NCBI GenBank assembly: GCA_965602035.1
Contig: OZ271919.1
Span: 186,001-250,000 of the forward strand
Origin: Natronospirillum sp965602035
Lineage (GTDB): Bacteria; Pseudomonadota; Gammaproteobacteria; Pseudomonadales; Natronospirillaceae
Direction of reading: 5' to 3'
Length of the DNA: 64,000 nt
The position numbers and the translations under genes are program-made. Shown here piece after piece: positions 51,103 through 60,536 of this stretch. The notes beneath the pieces are model-generated. The model had not been told where the DNA came from and made no database searches. It saw only the letters and a program-made list of their open reading frames with translations. Every line of letters begins with the position of its first letter. Position 1 is the first letter of the stretch.

Positions 51103-51545
51103 CGGACGTTGTGATGTACACAGATGGGGCCTGCAAGGGCAACCCCGGGCCCGGTGGCTGGGGCGTCCTGTTGCAGTATGGAAATCGTCGCAGAGAACTC
51201 TGCGGCGGCGAAGCAGACACCACCAATAATCGCATGGAGCTGCGCGCTGCCATTGAAGGGCTCAGAGCCCTCAAGCGGCCCTGTACGGTGCATCTGTATA
51301 CCGATTCCACGTACGTAAAGAATGGTATCGAACAATGGCTGGCCAACTGGAAACGTCGTGGCTGGAAAACGGCCGGCAGGAAACCGGTACGCAATCGCGA
51401 TTTATGGGAAGCACTGGACACCGAAGCAGGGCGACACGACATCGTCTGGCACTGGGTACGCGGGCATGATGGCAACTCCGGCAATGAACGCGCCGATGCT
51501 CTGGCCAATGAAGGCATTCGGCGTCTCGCCGGTGCCGGAAACTGA
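51099..51545 (+). CDS. rnhA: Ribonuclease HI
   Basis: A 148-residue RNase H1 that degrades RNA in RNA-DNA hybrids. The catalytic carboxylates D9 (YTDGACKGNPGPGGWG), E47 (NNRMEL), D69 (LYTDSTYV) and D133 (NERADALAN) and the basic protrusion (WKRRGWKTAGRKPVRNRDLW) are present. The GTG start overlaps the methyltransferase stop (GTGA). It is followed after 20 bases by dnaQ, the normal gammaproteobacterial order. Confidence 0.98.
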   Translation: MTDVVMYTDGACKGNPGPGGWGVLLQYGNRRRELCGGEADTTNNRMELRAAIEGLRALKRPCTVHLYTDSTYVKNGIEQWLANWKRRGWKTAGRKPVRNRDLWEALDTEAGRHDIVWHWVRGHDGNSGNERADALANEGIRRLAGAGN

Positions 51546-51565
51546 TACAGAAGAGAGATAGAAAC

Positions 51566-52252
51566 ATGCGACAGATTGTGCTGGACACGGAAACAACGGG
51601 TCTGGACCCCGTCAGTGGCGATCGCGTCATAGAGATAGGTGCGGTCGAGCTGGTTGATCGCAAGCTGACAGGGAATCATTTCCATGAGTACCTGCAACCC
51701 GACCGGGATGTACCGGAAGAGGCTGTCGCCGTCCACGGAATCACCAACGAGTTCCTGCGTGATAAACCCCGGTTCGCGGACGTGGCCGATGCGTTTTTCG
51801 ACTATATTCGGGGCGCCGAACTGGTTATACACAACAGCGATTTCGATATGGGATTCCTCAACCATGAATATCGGTTGTTGAAGTCCTCGTGTGCGCCGCT
51901 CGAAGACCATTGTGGGGTACTGGATACCCTCCGGCTTGCCCGTCAGAAACACCCGGGCCAGCGCAATACGCTCGATGCGCTCTGTAAGCGATACGGTGTT
52001 GATAACCAGCAGAGAACCCTGCACGGGGCCCTGCTCGATGCCGAGATACTGGCTGATGTCTATCTGTTCATGACCGGCGGCCAGACAATGCTCTCGCTCG
52101 GTGCGCAGTCAAATGAGCAGGGCAGTACCTCGACCCGGACGGTAAAAACGGACTTTTCCGGGCTTACACTGCCGGAGTCCGACCTGACCTCGGAGGAATT
52201 GGAGAGTCACCGGGAATATATGAACCGGCTCGTTGGCACCGAGCCGTTCTGA
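51566..52252 (+). CDS. dnaQ: DNA polymerase III epsilon subunit (proofreading exonuclease)
   Basis: A 228-residue 3'-5' exonuclease of the replicative polymerase. DEDDh motifs: D7/E9 (LDTETTGL), HNSDFDMGFLNHE, and the final HGALLDAEILADVY. The C-terminal tail (about 180-228) binds the alpha subunit. The gene follows rnhA on the same strand and ends 46 bases before lexA, which converges. Confidence 0.97.
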   Translation: MRQIVLDTETTGLDPVSGDRVIEIGAVELVDRKLTGNHFHEYLQPDRDVPEEAVAVHGITNEFLRDKPRFADVADAFFDYIRGAELVIHNSDFDMGFLNHEYRLLKSSCAPLEDHCGVLDTLRLARQKHPGQRNTLDALCKRYGVDNQQRTLHGALLDAEILADVYLFMTGGQTMLSLGAQSNEQGSTSTRTVKTDFSGLTLPESDLTSEELESHREYMNRLVGTEPF

Positions 52253-52297
52253 GCTGGCGTCACAACGGCTCACGGGCGGTTCGGCAAAAGGGATGGA

Positions 52298-52918
52298 TCA
52301 GTGCACTGACCGACGAATCACGCCGACATATCGGCCTTCAATGGCAAAGGCATCGCCTTCGCTGACAATGATGTCATCGAACTCGGGGTTCTCGGCAACC
52401 AGACGAACATGATCTCCCTCATTGAAATACCGTTTGAGCGTGACATCATCGTTGACCCGGGCGACAACAATGTCGCCGTTCCGTGCTTCCGGTGTTCGGG
52501 ATACCGCGACCAGGTCATCGTCGAATACGCCGATGTCGATCATGCTGGTACCGCGTACGCGCAGCAGGAAATCAGCGGGTGGTGAAAAGAAATCCGGCTG
52601 CACGGGACAGTGCGATTCCACATGCTCGCTGGCGAGAACAGGGCTGCCGGCGGCGACGTGGCCGATGACCGGGAGACCGGTGTCCATGGCCTCGGGTAAT
52701 TCCTGTGTCTGTGGCAACCGGATCCCGCGCGATGCGCCCTTGATCATTACAATAGCCCCTTTACGGGCCAGAGCCCGCAGGTGCTCTTCCGCCGCATTGG
52801 CCGAGCGGAAACCGAGTTCGCGAGCAATTTCCGCGCGCGTCGGCGGCATTGCGTTGGCGGCCATGTACTCATGAATGAAATCGAGGACCTGTTGTTGTCG
52901 GGGCGTCAGCTTACTCAT
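52298..52918 (-). CDS. lexA: LexA repressor
   Basis: A 206-residue SOS repressor. The winged helix is at about 1-65 (LTPRQQQVLDFIHEYM, PPTRAEIARELGFRSANAAEEHLRAL). The self-cleavage site A90-G91 lies in VAAGSPVLA. The serine-lysine dyad is S125 (RGTSMIDIG) and K162 (DVTLKRY). Length and motifs match E. coli LexA closely. Two tandem SOS boxes lie upstream, so autoregulation is clear. The same boxes may also control the divergent gene at 52998. Confidence 0.98.
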   Translation of the reverse strand: MSKLTPRQQQVLDFIHEYMAANAMPPTRAEIARELGFRSANAAEEHLRALARKGAIVMIKGASRGIRLPQTQELPEAMDTGLPVIGHVAAGSPVLASEHVESHCPVQPDFFSPPADFLLRVRGTSMIDIGVFDDDLVAVSRTPEARNGDIVVARVNDDVTLKRYFNEGDHVRLVAENPEFDDIIVSEGDAFAIEGRYVGVIRRSVH

Positions 52919-52934
52919 ACAATGGCCATACCAT

Positions 52935-52972
52935 AACTGATTTAATATCCAGTAGTGTCTGAATATACAGTA
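52935..52972. promoter_or_regulatory. Tandem SOS boxes between lexA and the divergent gene
   Basis: Site one, AACTGATTTAATATCCAGTA at 52935-52954, has the CTG-N10-CAG core (52937-52952). Site two, TAGTGTCTGAATATACAGTA at 52953-52972, matches the 20-base consensus TACTGTATATATATACAGTA in one half, with a degenerate CTG in the other. Their centres are 18 bases apart, similar to the double box of E. coli lexA. They sit 17 bases from the lexA start and 25 from the divergent start. Confidence 0.7.
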
Positions 52973-52997
52973 TCCGATTGAGGACGTCCAGCCACCT

Positions 52998-53867
52998 ATG
53001 AAGAGCAGTTCCGACCTGTTTCCGGTAACCCTGGTAAGCGCCGAGCTCCGAGCCGCCTGGAGCGAAGATCTCTATCGACTCAAACCGAATAATTCTGCCG
53101 ACCACTCGGTGGAATTTTCAGTCGTGCGGTGCAGCCGTTCGAACGGCAGTGCCGGATCCCGCCCGACTCAGCCACCGGTGCTCTGGCTGCCGCACTTTCT
53201 GACCAGCCGGCTGGACTGGCAGGAACGCTGGGAAGAGATTGTCCCGCAATTGCTCGATGCCGGCACAGAGGTCTGGTATCTGGAATGGCGTGGTCAGGGT
53301 GCCAGCCCGGCGAATGCCGACTGGGCCCGCAATCGGTTGCTCGACCTGGCTGCCTTTGATCTGCCGGCTGCCATTGCCTTTGTTGCGGAACAGACCGGTC
53401 AGGCGCCGCTGGTGTTGGCAGAGCGCAGTGCGGCGCAGGTCTGGGTGGCAGCCCATGGTGCGCTGGCAACCGAGGCCGCCGCCACTGAGCTGGGTGTGCG
53501 TGGCAGCCTTTTGCTCTGGCCCGTGCTGGGGCCGGTACCGGTGCCGGAGTACGCACGTGCCATGCGCTGGGAGGACCGCGACCTTGAAGTGAGCCGTCAC
53601 GCCGTACGGGGCAGAAATCACATGGAAAGCGTTAACCGGATTCTTTTCGACGAGCTGCTTTTCGGCCAGCGCCATTTGCTGCGCCGGTGGCAGGCAGCCG
53701 CGACGCCGGCCAGGTTCACGGTAGTGGAGGAAAAACGGTTCGAGAAGCCTACGCACCGATGGCTGAACAGTCTGCCCGGCAGTCCCGGGCGCTCCCGCTT
53801 TTTCAGCCACAGCGAGCTGGATGCGGCACTGCTCAAGCGCTGGCTGGATGAACTGGCCGGCGCCTGA
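52998..53867 (+). CDS. Alpha/beta-hydrolase-like protein divergent from lexA
   Basis: A 289-residue cytoplasmic protein with an alpha/beta-hydrolase-like N-terminal half: PPVLWLPHFLTSRLDWQERWEEIVPQLLDAGTEVWYLEWRGQGAS at about 57-101, and a degenerate nucleophile elbow (LVLAERSAAQVWVAAHG instead of GxSxG, S144). A C-terminal His suitable for the triad lies in FFSHSELD. No close family is recognised. Its start lies 25 bases from an SOS box, so it may be DNA-damage inducible, but it does not resemble SulA. The ribosome-binding site is weak (GAGGAC, 12 bases). Confidence 0.75.
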   Translation: MKSSSDLFPVTLVSAELRAAWSEDLYRLKPNNSADHSVEFSVVRCSRSNGSAGSRPTQPPVLWLPHFLTSRLDWQERWEEIVPQLLDAGTEVWYLEWRGQGASPANADWARNRLLDLAAFDLPAAIAFVAEQTGQAPLVLAERSAAQVWVAAHGALATEAAATELGVRGSLLLWPVLGPVPVPEYARAMRWEDRDLEVSRHAVRGRNHMESVNRILFDELLFGQRHLLRRWQAAATPARFTVVEEKRFEKPTHRWLNSLPGSPGRSRFFSHSELDAALLKRWLDELAGA

Positions 53868-53893
53868 GCCGGCAGCGAAACCGGGCGATGCCT

Positions 53894-56743
53894 TCAGGAA
53901 GCCTGCGCGCGCGTGCTACCCGGTAGCATCGGCCGCAGAAACTCACCGGTCAGCGAGCCCGGCGCCTCACTGACCGCTTCCGGGGTGCCGGTAGCCACAA
54001 TGCGGCCACCCCGGTTTCCTCCCTCGGGTCCGAGGTCAACAACCCAGTCAGCGGTCTTGATGACATCAAGGTTGTGTTCGATTACCACGACCGTATTGCC
54101 CCGGTCCCTGAGTTCATGCAGCACCTGGAGTAACTGCCGGATGTCGTGGAAGTGCAGGCCGGTGGTGGGCTCATCGAGTATGTAAAGGGTCTTGCCTGTG
54201 TCCCGCTTGGACAGTTCCCGTGCAAGCTTGATGCGCTGGGCTTCGCCGCCGGAGAGCGTGGTGGCTGCCTGACCGAGTTTTACATAGGACAGCCCGACTT
54301 CCATCAGGATCTGCAGTTTGCGTTGCAGTGCCGGAATCGCGCCGTAAAACTCCAGCGCCTCTTCGACGGTCATTTCCAGCACATCATGGATATTCCGCCC
54401 CTTGTACAGTACTTCGAGGGTCTCCCGGTTGTACCGTCGGCCGTCACAGACGTCACAGGGAACATATACATCGGCGAGAAAGTGCATTTCGACCTTGATC
54501 ACCCCGTCACCCTGACAGGCCTCGCATCGTCCGCCCTTGACATTGAAGCTGAACCGACCCGGTGTGTATCCCCGGGACCGCGCCTCCTGCGTGGCGGCGA
54601 ACAGCTCGCGTACCGCGGTAAAAATGCCGGTGTACGTTGCAGGGTTGGAACGCGGCGTTCGTCCGATCGGACTCTGGTCGATATCGACCACTTTGTCGAA
54701 GTGTTCGAGCCCCCTGACATTGCGGTGCGGGGCAGGCTTCAGCGTGGTGGCGCGGTTGAGCACTGTCGCTGCCACCGGGTACAGAGTGCTGTTGATCAGG
54801 GTCGATTTCCCGGAGCCCGAGACACCGGTGATGCAGGTAAACAGGCCGACCGGCAGGCTGAGGTCGACGTTCTGAAGGTTATTGCCGCTCGCTCCTTCAA
54901 TGGAAAGCCATCTATCGCGCGCCGGCCTGTGGCGTTCAGCCGGCACATCGATTTTCCGCTGACCCCGCAGATACTGGCCGGTCAGGGAATCCGGGTGTGA
55001 CATGACTTCGTCCGGCGATCCCGCCGCCACGACGTGCCCACCGTGAACACCGGCACCGGGCCCGATATCCAGTACGTAGTCCGCGGTGCGGATAGCATCC
55101 TCATCGTGCTCGACGACCAGCACTGTATTGCCCAGATCGCGCAGCCGGCGAAGTGCGTCCAGAAGTCGCGCGTTATCGCGCTGATGCAGACCAATCGACG
55201 GTTCATCCAGAATATACATGACCCCAACCAGACCAGCGCCAATCTGGCTCGCGAGTCTGATTCGCTGTGTTTCGCCGCCCGACAGCGTGTTCGCTGATCG
55301 GTCCAGACTCAGATAATCAAGCCCGACGTTCACCAGAAACGACAGCCGCTGTCGAATCTCGCGCAGAATCTTGTCCGCAATGGCGCCCTGGTTACCCGGC
55401 AGCTCGAGTCCGGAGAAATAGCGGTACGCCTCGCCGATGGGCAAAGCGGTCACGTCGGGGAGTGTCCGTTCATCAACGAAGACATGGCGCGACGATGTCT
55501 TCAGCCGCGATCCGCCGCAGTCCGGACAATCCTGCTCGGTGAGATATCGGGCCAGTTCCTCACGCACGCTCATGGATTCGGTTTCGCGATAGCGGCGGTT
55601 CATGTTCGGCAGCACGCCCTCGAAGACATGTTGGCGCTCCGTGGTGTCCCCCCGACTGTTGACATAGCGAAAGCGGATTTTTTCACGCCCTGTGCCATGC
55701 AGGACTCGGTCCTTGAAACGCTCGGGCAACTGGTCCCAATCGAGCTTCAGGTCGACATTGTCGTGTCGGGCCAGCGCCTCGAGCATGCTGTAGTAGTAGA
55801 GGCTGCGCCGGTCCCAGCCGGCGATCGCGCCCTCGGCGAGCCGCAGGTGCGGACCCTGAACCACCTTGGCCTCATCGAAATACTGTCGCAGCCCCAGGCC
55901 GTCGCAGGAAGGACAGGCGCCGGCGGGGTTGTTGAAGGAAAATACCCGCGGTTCAAGCTCCGGAATACTGTAGCCACATGTCGGGCAGGCGAAACGGGCC
56001 GAGAAAACCAGTGGTTCGGGCCCGTCCTCGTCCATGGGCACGACCAGTGCCACATCGTCGGCCAGGGTCAGACAGGTTTCCACGGATTCTGAGAGGCGCA
56101 ACTGCAGATCCGAGCGGACCTTGAACCGGTCCACTACCGCTTCTATCGTGTGCTTGCGCTTTTTGTCGAGCTCCGGCAGGTCATCGAGCTCAAAGACCCG
56201 GCCATCCACCCGGACACGCACAAAGCCCTGAGCGCGGAGTTGTTCAAATACGTGCAGGTGCTCACCCTTGCGCTCCTTGATGATGGGCGCAAGCAGCATC
56301 ATCTTGCTGCCTTCAGGCAGTGCCATGATCTGGTCGACCATCTGGTCAACCGTCTGTGCCTTGAGCGGTTCACCATGGTCCGGACACCGGGGCTCGCCGG
56401 CCCGGGCGAAGAGCAGGCGCAGATAATCGTATATTTCTGTGGTCGTTCCAACGGTCGACCGGGGGTTGTGGGTCGTGGTCTTCTGTTCTATGGAAATCGC
56501 CGGAGACAGCCCCTCAATATGATCGACATCCGGCTTCTCCATCATGGAAAGAAACTGCCTGGCATAGGTGGACAGGCTTTCAACATAGCGCCGCTGGCCC
56601 TCGGCATACAGGGTATCGAAAGCCAGTGATGATTTTCCGGAACCACTGAGGCCGGTGATGACAACCAGTTGGTCCCGGGGAATCTCGACATCAATGTTCT
56701 TGAGATTGTGGGTGCGGGCACCCTGTACCTGAATAGATTTCAT
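53894..56743 (-). CDS. uvrA: UvrABC excinuclease subunit A
   Basis: A 949-residue damage-recognition ATPase of nucleotide excision repair. Two ABC modules: Walker A GLSGSGKS near 31 and GVSGSGKS near 640. The zinc fingers are CPTCGYS..C..C near 252-285 and CEACQGDG...CDVCDG near 738-764. The signatures LSGGETQRIRLA and LSGGEAQRIKLA and two D-loops are present. Length is normal (E. coli 940). It diverges from the MFS gene and ssb, the usual gammaproteobacterial order. I did not find a CTG-N10-CAG SOS box in the 330 bases before it. Confidence 0.98.
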   Translation of the reverse strand: MKSIQVQGARTHNLKNIDVEIPRDQLVVITGLSGSGKSSLAFDTLYAEGQRRYVESLSTYARQFLSMMEKPDVDHIEGLSPAISIEQKTTTHNPRSTVGTTTEIYDYLRLLFARAGEPRCPDHGEPLKAQTVDQMVDQIMALPEGSKMMLLAPIIKERKGEHLHVFEQLRAQGFVRVRVDGRVFELDDLPELDKKRKHTIEAVVDRFKVRSDLQLRLSESVETCLTLADDVALVVPMDEDGPEPLVFSARFACPTCGYSIPELEPRVFSFNNPAGACPSCDGLGLRQYFDEAKVVQGPHLRLAEGAIAGWDRRSLYYYSMLEALARHDNVDLKLDWDQLPERFKDRVLHGTGREKIRFRYVNSRGDTTERQHVFEGVLPNMNRRYRETESMSVREELARYLTEQDCPDCGGSRLKTSSRHVFVDERTLPDVTALPIGEAYRYFSGLELPGNQGAIADKILREIRQRLSFLVNVGLDYLSLDRSANTLSGGETQRIRLASQIGAGLVGVMYILDEPSIGLHQRDNARLLDALRRLRDLGNTVLVVEHDEDAIRTADYVLDIGPGAGVHGGHVVAAGSPDEVMSHPDSLTGQYLRGQRKIDVPAERHRPARDRWLSIEGASGNNLQNVDLSLPVGLFTCITGVSGSGKSTLINSTLYPVAATVLNRATTLKPAPHRNVRGLEHFDKVVDIDQSPIGRTPRSNPATYTGIFTAVRELFAATQEARSRGYTPGRFSFNVKGGRCEACQGDGVIKVEMHFLADVYVPCDVCDGRRYNRETLEVLYKGRNIHDVLEMTVEEALEFYGAIPALQRKLQILMEVGLSYVKLGQAATTLSGGEAQRIKLARELSKRDTGKTLYILDEPTTGLHFHDIRQLLQVLHELRDRGNTVVVIEHNLDVIKTADWVVDLGPEGGNRGGRIVATGTPEAVSEAPGSLTGEFLRPMLPGSTRAQAS

Positions 56744-57074
56744 AGCACCTGTCGTACCGCTGCGACGCTCTTATGCGAGGCACTGAGCCCCTGCTGATTG
56801 AGCGCAGCGTGAAATGTGAGTGAATACCGGCCTGAGGTTGCAACAGACCCAAACCGCCCATGATACTGGATTCCGACCACGGCTGGAATGTGTGGGGCTC
56901 CCTGCCGGCTTCCGGCGCCGGAACCGAACCGGAGTTACCCAAACCGCCTGTTAAGCTGATATTATCGCGTCCCACACGATCCGGAGCCGCTACCCGGGCC
57001 GATGCGGGAATGCCAGTTCCTGGCGCGTCGGGCCGAGTACGGGTCCGCCACCTGATCCACAAAGCGGGAAGTCT
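56744..57074. other. Intergenic region between uvrA and the MFS gene
   Basis: 331 bases without a convincing gene. It must hold the divergent promoters of uvrA and the MFS/ssb unit. Visible structure: the perfect palindrome TTCCGGCGCCGGAA at 56910-56923 and a GC-rich stretch after it. A 77-codon plus-strand frame from 56860 has no ribosome-binding site and an implausible composition. No SOS box was recognised by eye. Confidence 0.6.
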
Positions 57075-58415
57075 GTGTTGCCGGTACGCGTAGTTGGCGC
57101 GATCAGTTTAGTGTATGTCTGTCGAATGCTCGGGCTGTTCATGGTATTGCCTGTGCTGCTCGTCCTGGGCGACGAGTACAGCGGTGCCACGGCAGCCTCC
57201 CTGGGGCTCGCGCTTGGTATCTACGGTTTGACCCAGGCGTCACTGCAGATTCCCCTGGGGCTGATCTCTGATCGGCTGGGCAGGCGTCCGGTTCTGGTAG
57301 CCGGGTTGCTGGTGTTTGCCATCGGCAGTGTGGTCGCGGCGTCGAGCACAACGGTAACCGGTCTTGTTATCGGGCGGGCGCTCCAGGGCGCGGGGGCTAT
57401 ATCGAGCACGCTACTGGCGTTGCTCGCCGATCTCGTACCGGTAAAGAATCGGACCCGGGCGATGGCTGTTGTGGGAATCAGTATCGGGTTGTCGTTCTCT
57501 GTGGCCATGATCCTGGGGCCCGTCGTGGCGGATCTGTGGGGTTTATCGGGATTGTTCTGGCTCACGTCGGTGCTTGCCCTGGTCTCGATCGGTCTGGTCA
57601 GCCTGCTTCCCGCACCGGACAGGCCGGTCCGGGACGGCTCTCAGCGCTGGCGCACGCGGGATCTCACTCAGGTAAGCCGGCAGCCTGAACTATGGCCCTT
57701 GCACCTGGGCGTTTTCTGTCTCCACGGCGTGCTGGCCATGATATTTCTGCGCGCACCGTCGATGTTTGAGACCCATGGACTTACTCTCGGACAGCAGGGC
57801 CTGGTTTATCTGGTCATGGCCGTGCTGGCTCTGGCGGCACTCGGGCCAATGATGAGACAGAGTGAGCGACGTGGTAATGCCAAGGCCATGGTTCTGGCCG
57901 CGCAGGGCATGCTCATGGCGGGTGTCGGCCTGCTGTGGGTTGCAGATCAATCCATGCTGTATCTGCTGGCATCGTTGTTGCTGTTTTTCGTCGGTTTCAA
58001 TTTCCTGGAAGCCAGTCTGCCGTCATGGCTGAGCCGCCTGGCACCGGTGGCGTTACGCGGCACCGCCATGGGCCTTTTTTCTACCGGCCAGTTTCTGGGG
58101 GCGGCTGCGGGTGGCGCTGTGGGTGGCCTGATACTGCACGTCGGTGGCACACCGGGTGTGGTAAGCTCGGCCTTGTTCCTGCTGGTGATCTGGGTCATGC
58201 TGACCGGCTGGTCACCGGCGCCGCCTCTGGTGGGGCAGAAGTTGCTGGCTGGTGAGGGGATGAATGGCACCGAGCTCGAGGCCTGGGCCTCCCGGGTGCG
58301 TGAACAGCCAGGGGTGCTGGAGGCCCATGCTCTGGATGACGGCGGCGGCGTTCTGCTGAAAATCGCCGGTAACGAATTTGATGAAATGGCGGCTCTGGCC
58401 GCCCGCAACCCTTGA
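57075..58415 (+). CDS. MFS transporter with C-terminal YAM domain (YajR-like)
   Basis: A 446-residue, 12-segment major facilitator. Motif A is GLISDRLGRRPVLVAG (about 63-78), with a second GRALQGAGAISSTLLALLADL. The last 70 residues (NGTELEAWASRVREQPGVLEAHALDDGGGVLLKIAGNEFDEMAAL) form a ferredoxin-like YAM domain as in E. coli YajR. The GTG start at 57075 and TTG immediately after are both possible. The uvrA-MFS-ssb order is widely conserved, which suggests a house-keeping rather than an accessory exporter; the substrate is unknown. Confidence 0.92.
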   Translation: MLPVRVVGAISLVYVCRMLGLFMVLPVLLVLGDEYSGATAASLGLALGIYGLTQASLQIPLGLISDRLGRRPVLVAGLLVFAIGSVVAASSTTVTGLVIGRALQGAGAISSTLLALLADLVPVKNRTRAMAVVGISIGLSFSVAMILGPVVADLWGLSGLFWLTSVLALVSIGLVSLLPAPDRPVRDGSQRWRTRDLTQVSRQPELWPLHLGVFCLHGVLAMIFLRAPSMFETHGLTLGQQGLVYLVMAVLALAALGPMMRQSERRGNAKAMVLAAQGMLMAGVGLLWVADQSMLYLLASLLLFFVGFNFLEASLPSWLSRLAPVALRGTAMGLFSTGQFLGAAAGGAVGGLILHVGGTPGVVSSALFLLVIWVMLTGWSPAPPLVGQKLLAGEGMNGTELEAWASRVREQPGVLEAHALDDGGGVLLKIAGNEFDEMAALAARNP

Positions 58416-58429
58416 TGGAAGAGTGGATT

Positions 58430-58924
58430 ATGGCAAAAGGTACAGTCAACAAGGTCATCATTCTGGGCCGCCTTGGGCGCGACCCAGAGGTTCGTGCCAC
58501 GGCCAGCGGCACAACGGTGGCCAATATAAACGTGGCCACCAACGAGCTGGGTCCCAAGGATCCTTCCTCCGGCCAGCGAGCCGACCTCACAGAGTGGCAT
58601 CGGTGTGTAATGTTCGGACGCAATGCCGAACTGGCACAGCAGTACCTGTCGAAGGGCTCACAGGTATACCTGGAGGGCCGCCTGCAAACCCGCAAATGGC
58701 AGGATCAGAATGGGCAGGACCGCTACTCCACCGAAATCGTGGTGAATGAAATGCAGTTCGTGAGTGGTGGCCAGGGCGGGGGCTCGTCAGCCGGCTACGG
58801 ACAGTCCTCTGACAACCCGTTCAATCAGGCGCCGCCATCCGGATCTGCACCGGCCAGTGGCGGTCAGAAAGCACCGGCACCCAGCAATAACTTCGATGAC
58901 TTCGACGACGACATCCCGTTCTGA
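58430..58924 (+). CDS. ssb: Single-stranded DNA-binding protein
   Basis: A 164-residue SSB. The OB fold is at about 1-110 (GTVNKVIILGRLGRDPEVRATASGTTVANINVATNE, TEWHRCVMFGRNAELAQQYLSKGSQVYLEGRLQTRKWQDQNGQDRYSTEIV), with a disordered Gly/Gln/Pro linker and the protein-interaction tail DFDDDIPF. GGAAGAG supports ATG 58430; a six-codon extension is rejected. It is probably co-transcribed with the MFS gene (14-base gap). Confidence 0.98.
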   Translation: MAKGTVNKVIILGRLGRDPEVRATASGTTVANINVATNELGPKDPSSGQRADLTEWHRCVMFGRNAELAQQYLSKGSQVYLEGRLQTRKWQDQNGQDRYSTEIVVNEMQFVSGGQGGGSSAGYGQSSDNPFNQAPPSGSAPASGGQKAPAPSNNFDDFDDDIPF

Positions 58925-58940
58925 CACTGAGTGTCGGTGG

Positions 58941-59008
58941 CGCTCTGTAAGCGCATGAACCAACAGAGCGGCATCTGGTCCGGACCGGTCGTTGCGGCGT
59001 CGGTCCGG
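58941..59008. terminator. Paired hairpins between converging ssb and mqo
   Basis: Two stems occupy the gap: CGCTCTGT (58941-58948) with ACAGAGCG (58963-58970), and CCGGACCG (58980-58987) with CGGTCCGG (59001-59008). Neither has a T-run. They probably mark 3' ends of the two converging transcripts. Confidence 0.45.
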
Positions 59009-59030
59009 CGCAGCGTTACGCGTGAACGTC

Positions 59031-60536
59031 TCAGTCCTTCAGGTTCAGCACTGACAGTGTCCGGGCACGAACCTGCCGCAGCAAATCCGGATTATCCTTG
59101 AGCGACTGCCCGTAAGCAGGGAACATGGCCTTCAGCCTTTCCTGCCAGTTGTTGCTGTCGGTGCGTTCGGAAAAGCAGCGTTCCACGATATCGAGCATGG
59201 TATCCGCCGCGGTTGATGCGCCCGGTGAGGCGCCAAGCAGTGCGGCGAGCGAGCTGTCTGCGGACATGATTACCTCGGTACCGAACTCGAGTTTGCCGGC
59301 ACCGGTCTTCTGGTCCTGTTTGATAATCTGTACCCGCTGACCCGCCACTGCCAGCTTCCATTGCTTGTCGTCGGCTGTGCGGTAGAAGTCGCGCAGCGAC
59401 TCCATGCGTCCCCGGTGACTCTGCAATGCTTCCTTGATCAGATAGAAGGTCAGCGGCATGTTATCAAAACCGGCGCTGATCATGGGGCGCAGGTTGTACG
59501 GGTTCAGAGAGCGCGGCAGGTCGGTTACAGACCCGGTTTTCAGAAACTTGGTGGTAAAGCCGGCAAAGGGCCCGAACAGCAACGATTTCGTGCCGTTGAT
59601 TATCCGCGTATCCAGATGTGGTACCGACATCGGCGGAGCACCCACCGGCGCTTTCCCGTACACCTTGGCGTCATGCTGGTTCACCACGTCCGGGTCGGTG
59701 CAGACGAGCCACTGACCGCTCACCGGAAATCCACCATAGCCTTTGCCTTCGGGAATGCCCGACCGGTGCAGCAGGGGGAGTGCACCGCCCCCGGCTCCCA
59801 GGAAGACGAAGCCGGCGTCTATGGTTGACGTACGTCCTGTCTGGCTGTTGTGGACCTCGACCTGCCAGCGACCATTGGCGTCCTGCTCGAGGTCGCGTAC
59901 CCGGTGGTGGGTATAGAGTGTGAAACTGTCCTTCTTCTCCAGGTGGCGAACGAGCAGCCGTGTCAGCGTGCCGAAGTCCACATCGGAACCCTGGGCTACG
60001 CGGGTCGCCGCGACGGGTTCATCGTCAGTGCGGTCGCTCATGATCAGCGGTATCCACTCACGCAACTGCGCCGGGTCTTCACTGAACACCATATCCTCGA
60101 ACAGGTGATGGGCACTCAGGGCAGCGTGGCGGCGCCGCAGAAATTCGACGTTGTCCTCGCCCCATACGAAACTGAGGTGCGGCGATGGATTAATGAACTG
60201 TGACGGGTCCGGCAGCGCGCCTTTCTCCACCAGGTAAGACCAGAGCTGGAGGCTGTATTCGAAGGCGCTGTTGACATTCAGAGCCTTCTCAATGGACACC
60301 TGGCCCTGGTCGTCCTGCGGCGTGTAATTCAGCTCGCAGTAGCCGGCGTGCCCGGTGCCTGCGTTGTTCCAGCCATCGGAGCTTTCTTTTGCCACGTCGT
60401 CCAGCGTTTCCACCATGACGATGTTCAGATCCGGGTCAAGCTCCTGAAACAGAGTGCCCAGAGTGGCGCTCATGGTGCCTGCACCAACGAGAAGAATGTC
60501 CGCTTTTTCGACCGCCAAAACAATTCTACCTGTCAT
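59031..60536 (-). CDS. mqo: Malate:quinone oxidoreductase
   Basis: A 501-residue membrane-associated FAD enzyme that oxidises malate to oxaloacetate and passes electrons to quinone. FAD motif ILLVGAGTMSATLGTLFQEL near 15-34; family segments SSDGWNNAGTGHAGYCELNYTP, FVWGEDNVEFLRRRH and FGPFAGFTTKFLKTGS are typical of Mqo. The ATG at 60536 is preferred to the TTG one codon earlier. It is a single gene divergent from mgtE. Confidence 0.96.
   Translation of the reverse strand: MTGRIVLAVEKADILLVGAGTMSATLGTLFQELDPDLNIVMVETLDDVAKESSDGWNNAGTGHAGYCELNYTPQDDQGQVSIEKALNVNSAFEYSLQLWSYLVEKGALPDPSQFINPSPHLSFVWGEDNVEFLRRRHAALSAHHLFEDMVFSEDPAQLREWIPLIMSDRTDDEPVAATRVAQGSDVDFGTLTRLLVRHLEKKDSFTLYTHHRVRDLEQDANGRWQVEVHNSQTGRTSTIDAGFVFLGAGGGALPLLHRSGIPEGKGYGGFPVSGQWLVCTDPDVVNQHDAKVYGKAPVGAPPMSVPHLDTRIINGTKSLLFGPFAGFTTKFLKTGSVTDLPRSLNPYNLRPMISAGFDNMPLTFYLIKEALQSHRGRMESLRDFYRTADDKQWKLAVAGQRVQIIKQDQKTGAGKLEFGTEVIMSADSSLAALLGASPGASTAADTMLDIVERCFSERTDSNNWQERLKAMFPAYGQSLKDNPDLLRQVRARTLSVLNLKD

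Noticed and set aside
56744..57074. SOS box for uvrA
   Set aside because: uvrA is LexA-controlled in E. coli, but by eye only CTG...CAG pairs with the wrong spacing (9 or 11 bases) are present. A motif scan could still find a weak site.
56860..57093. 77-codon frame between uvrA and the MFS gene
   Set aside because: No ribosome-binding site, Pro/Gly/Ala-rich with no structure, and it runs into the MFS start.
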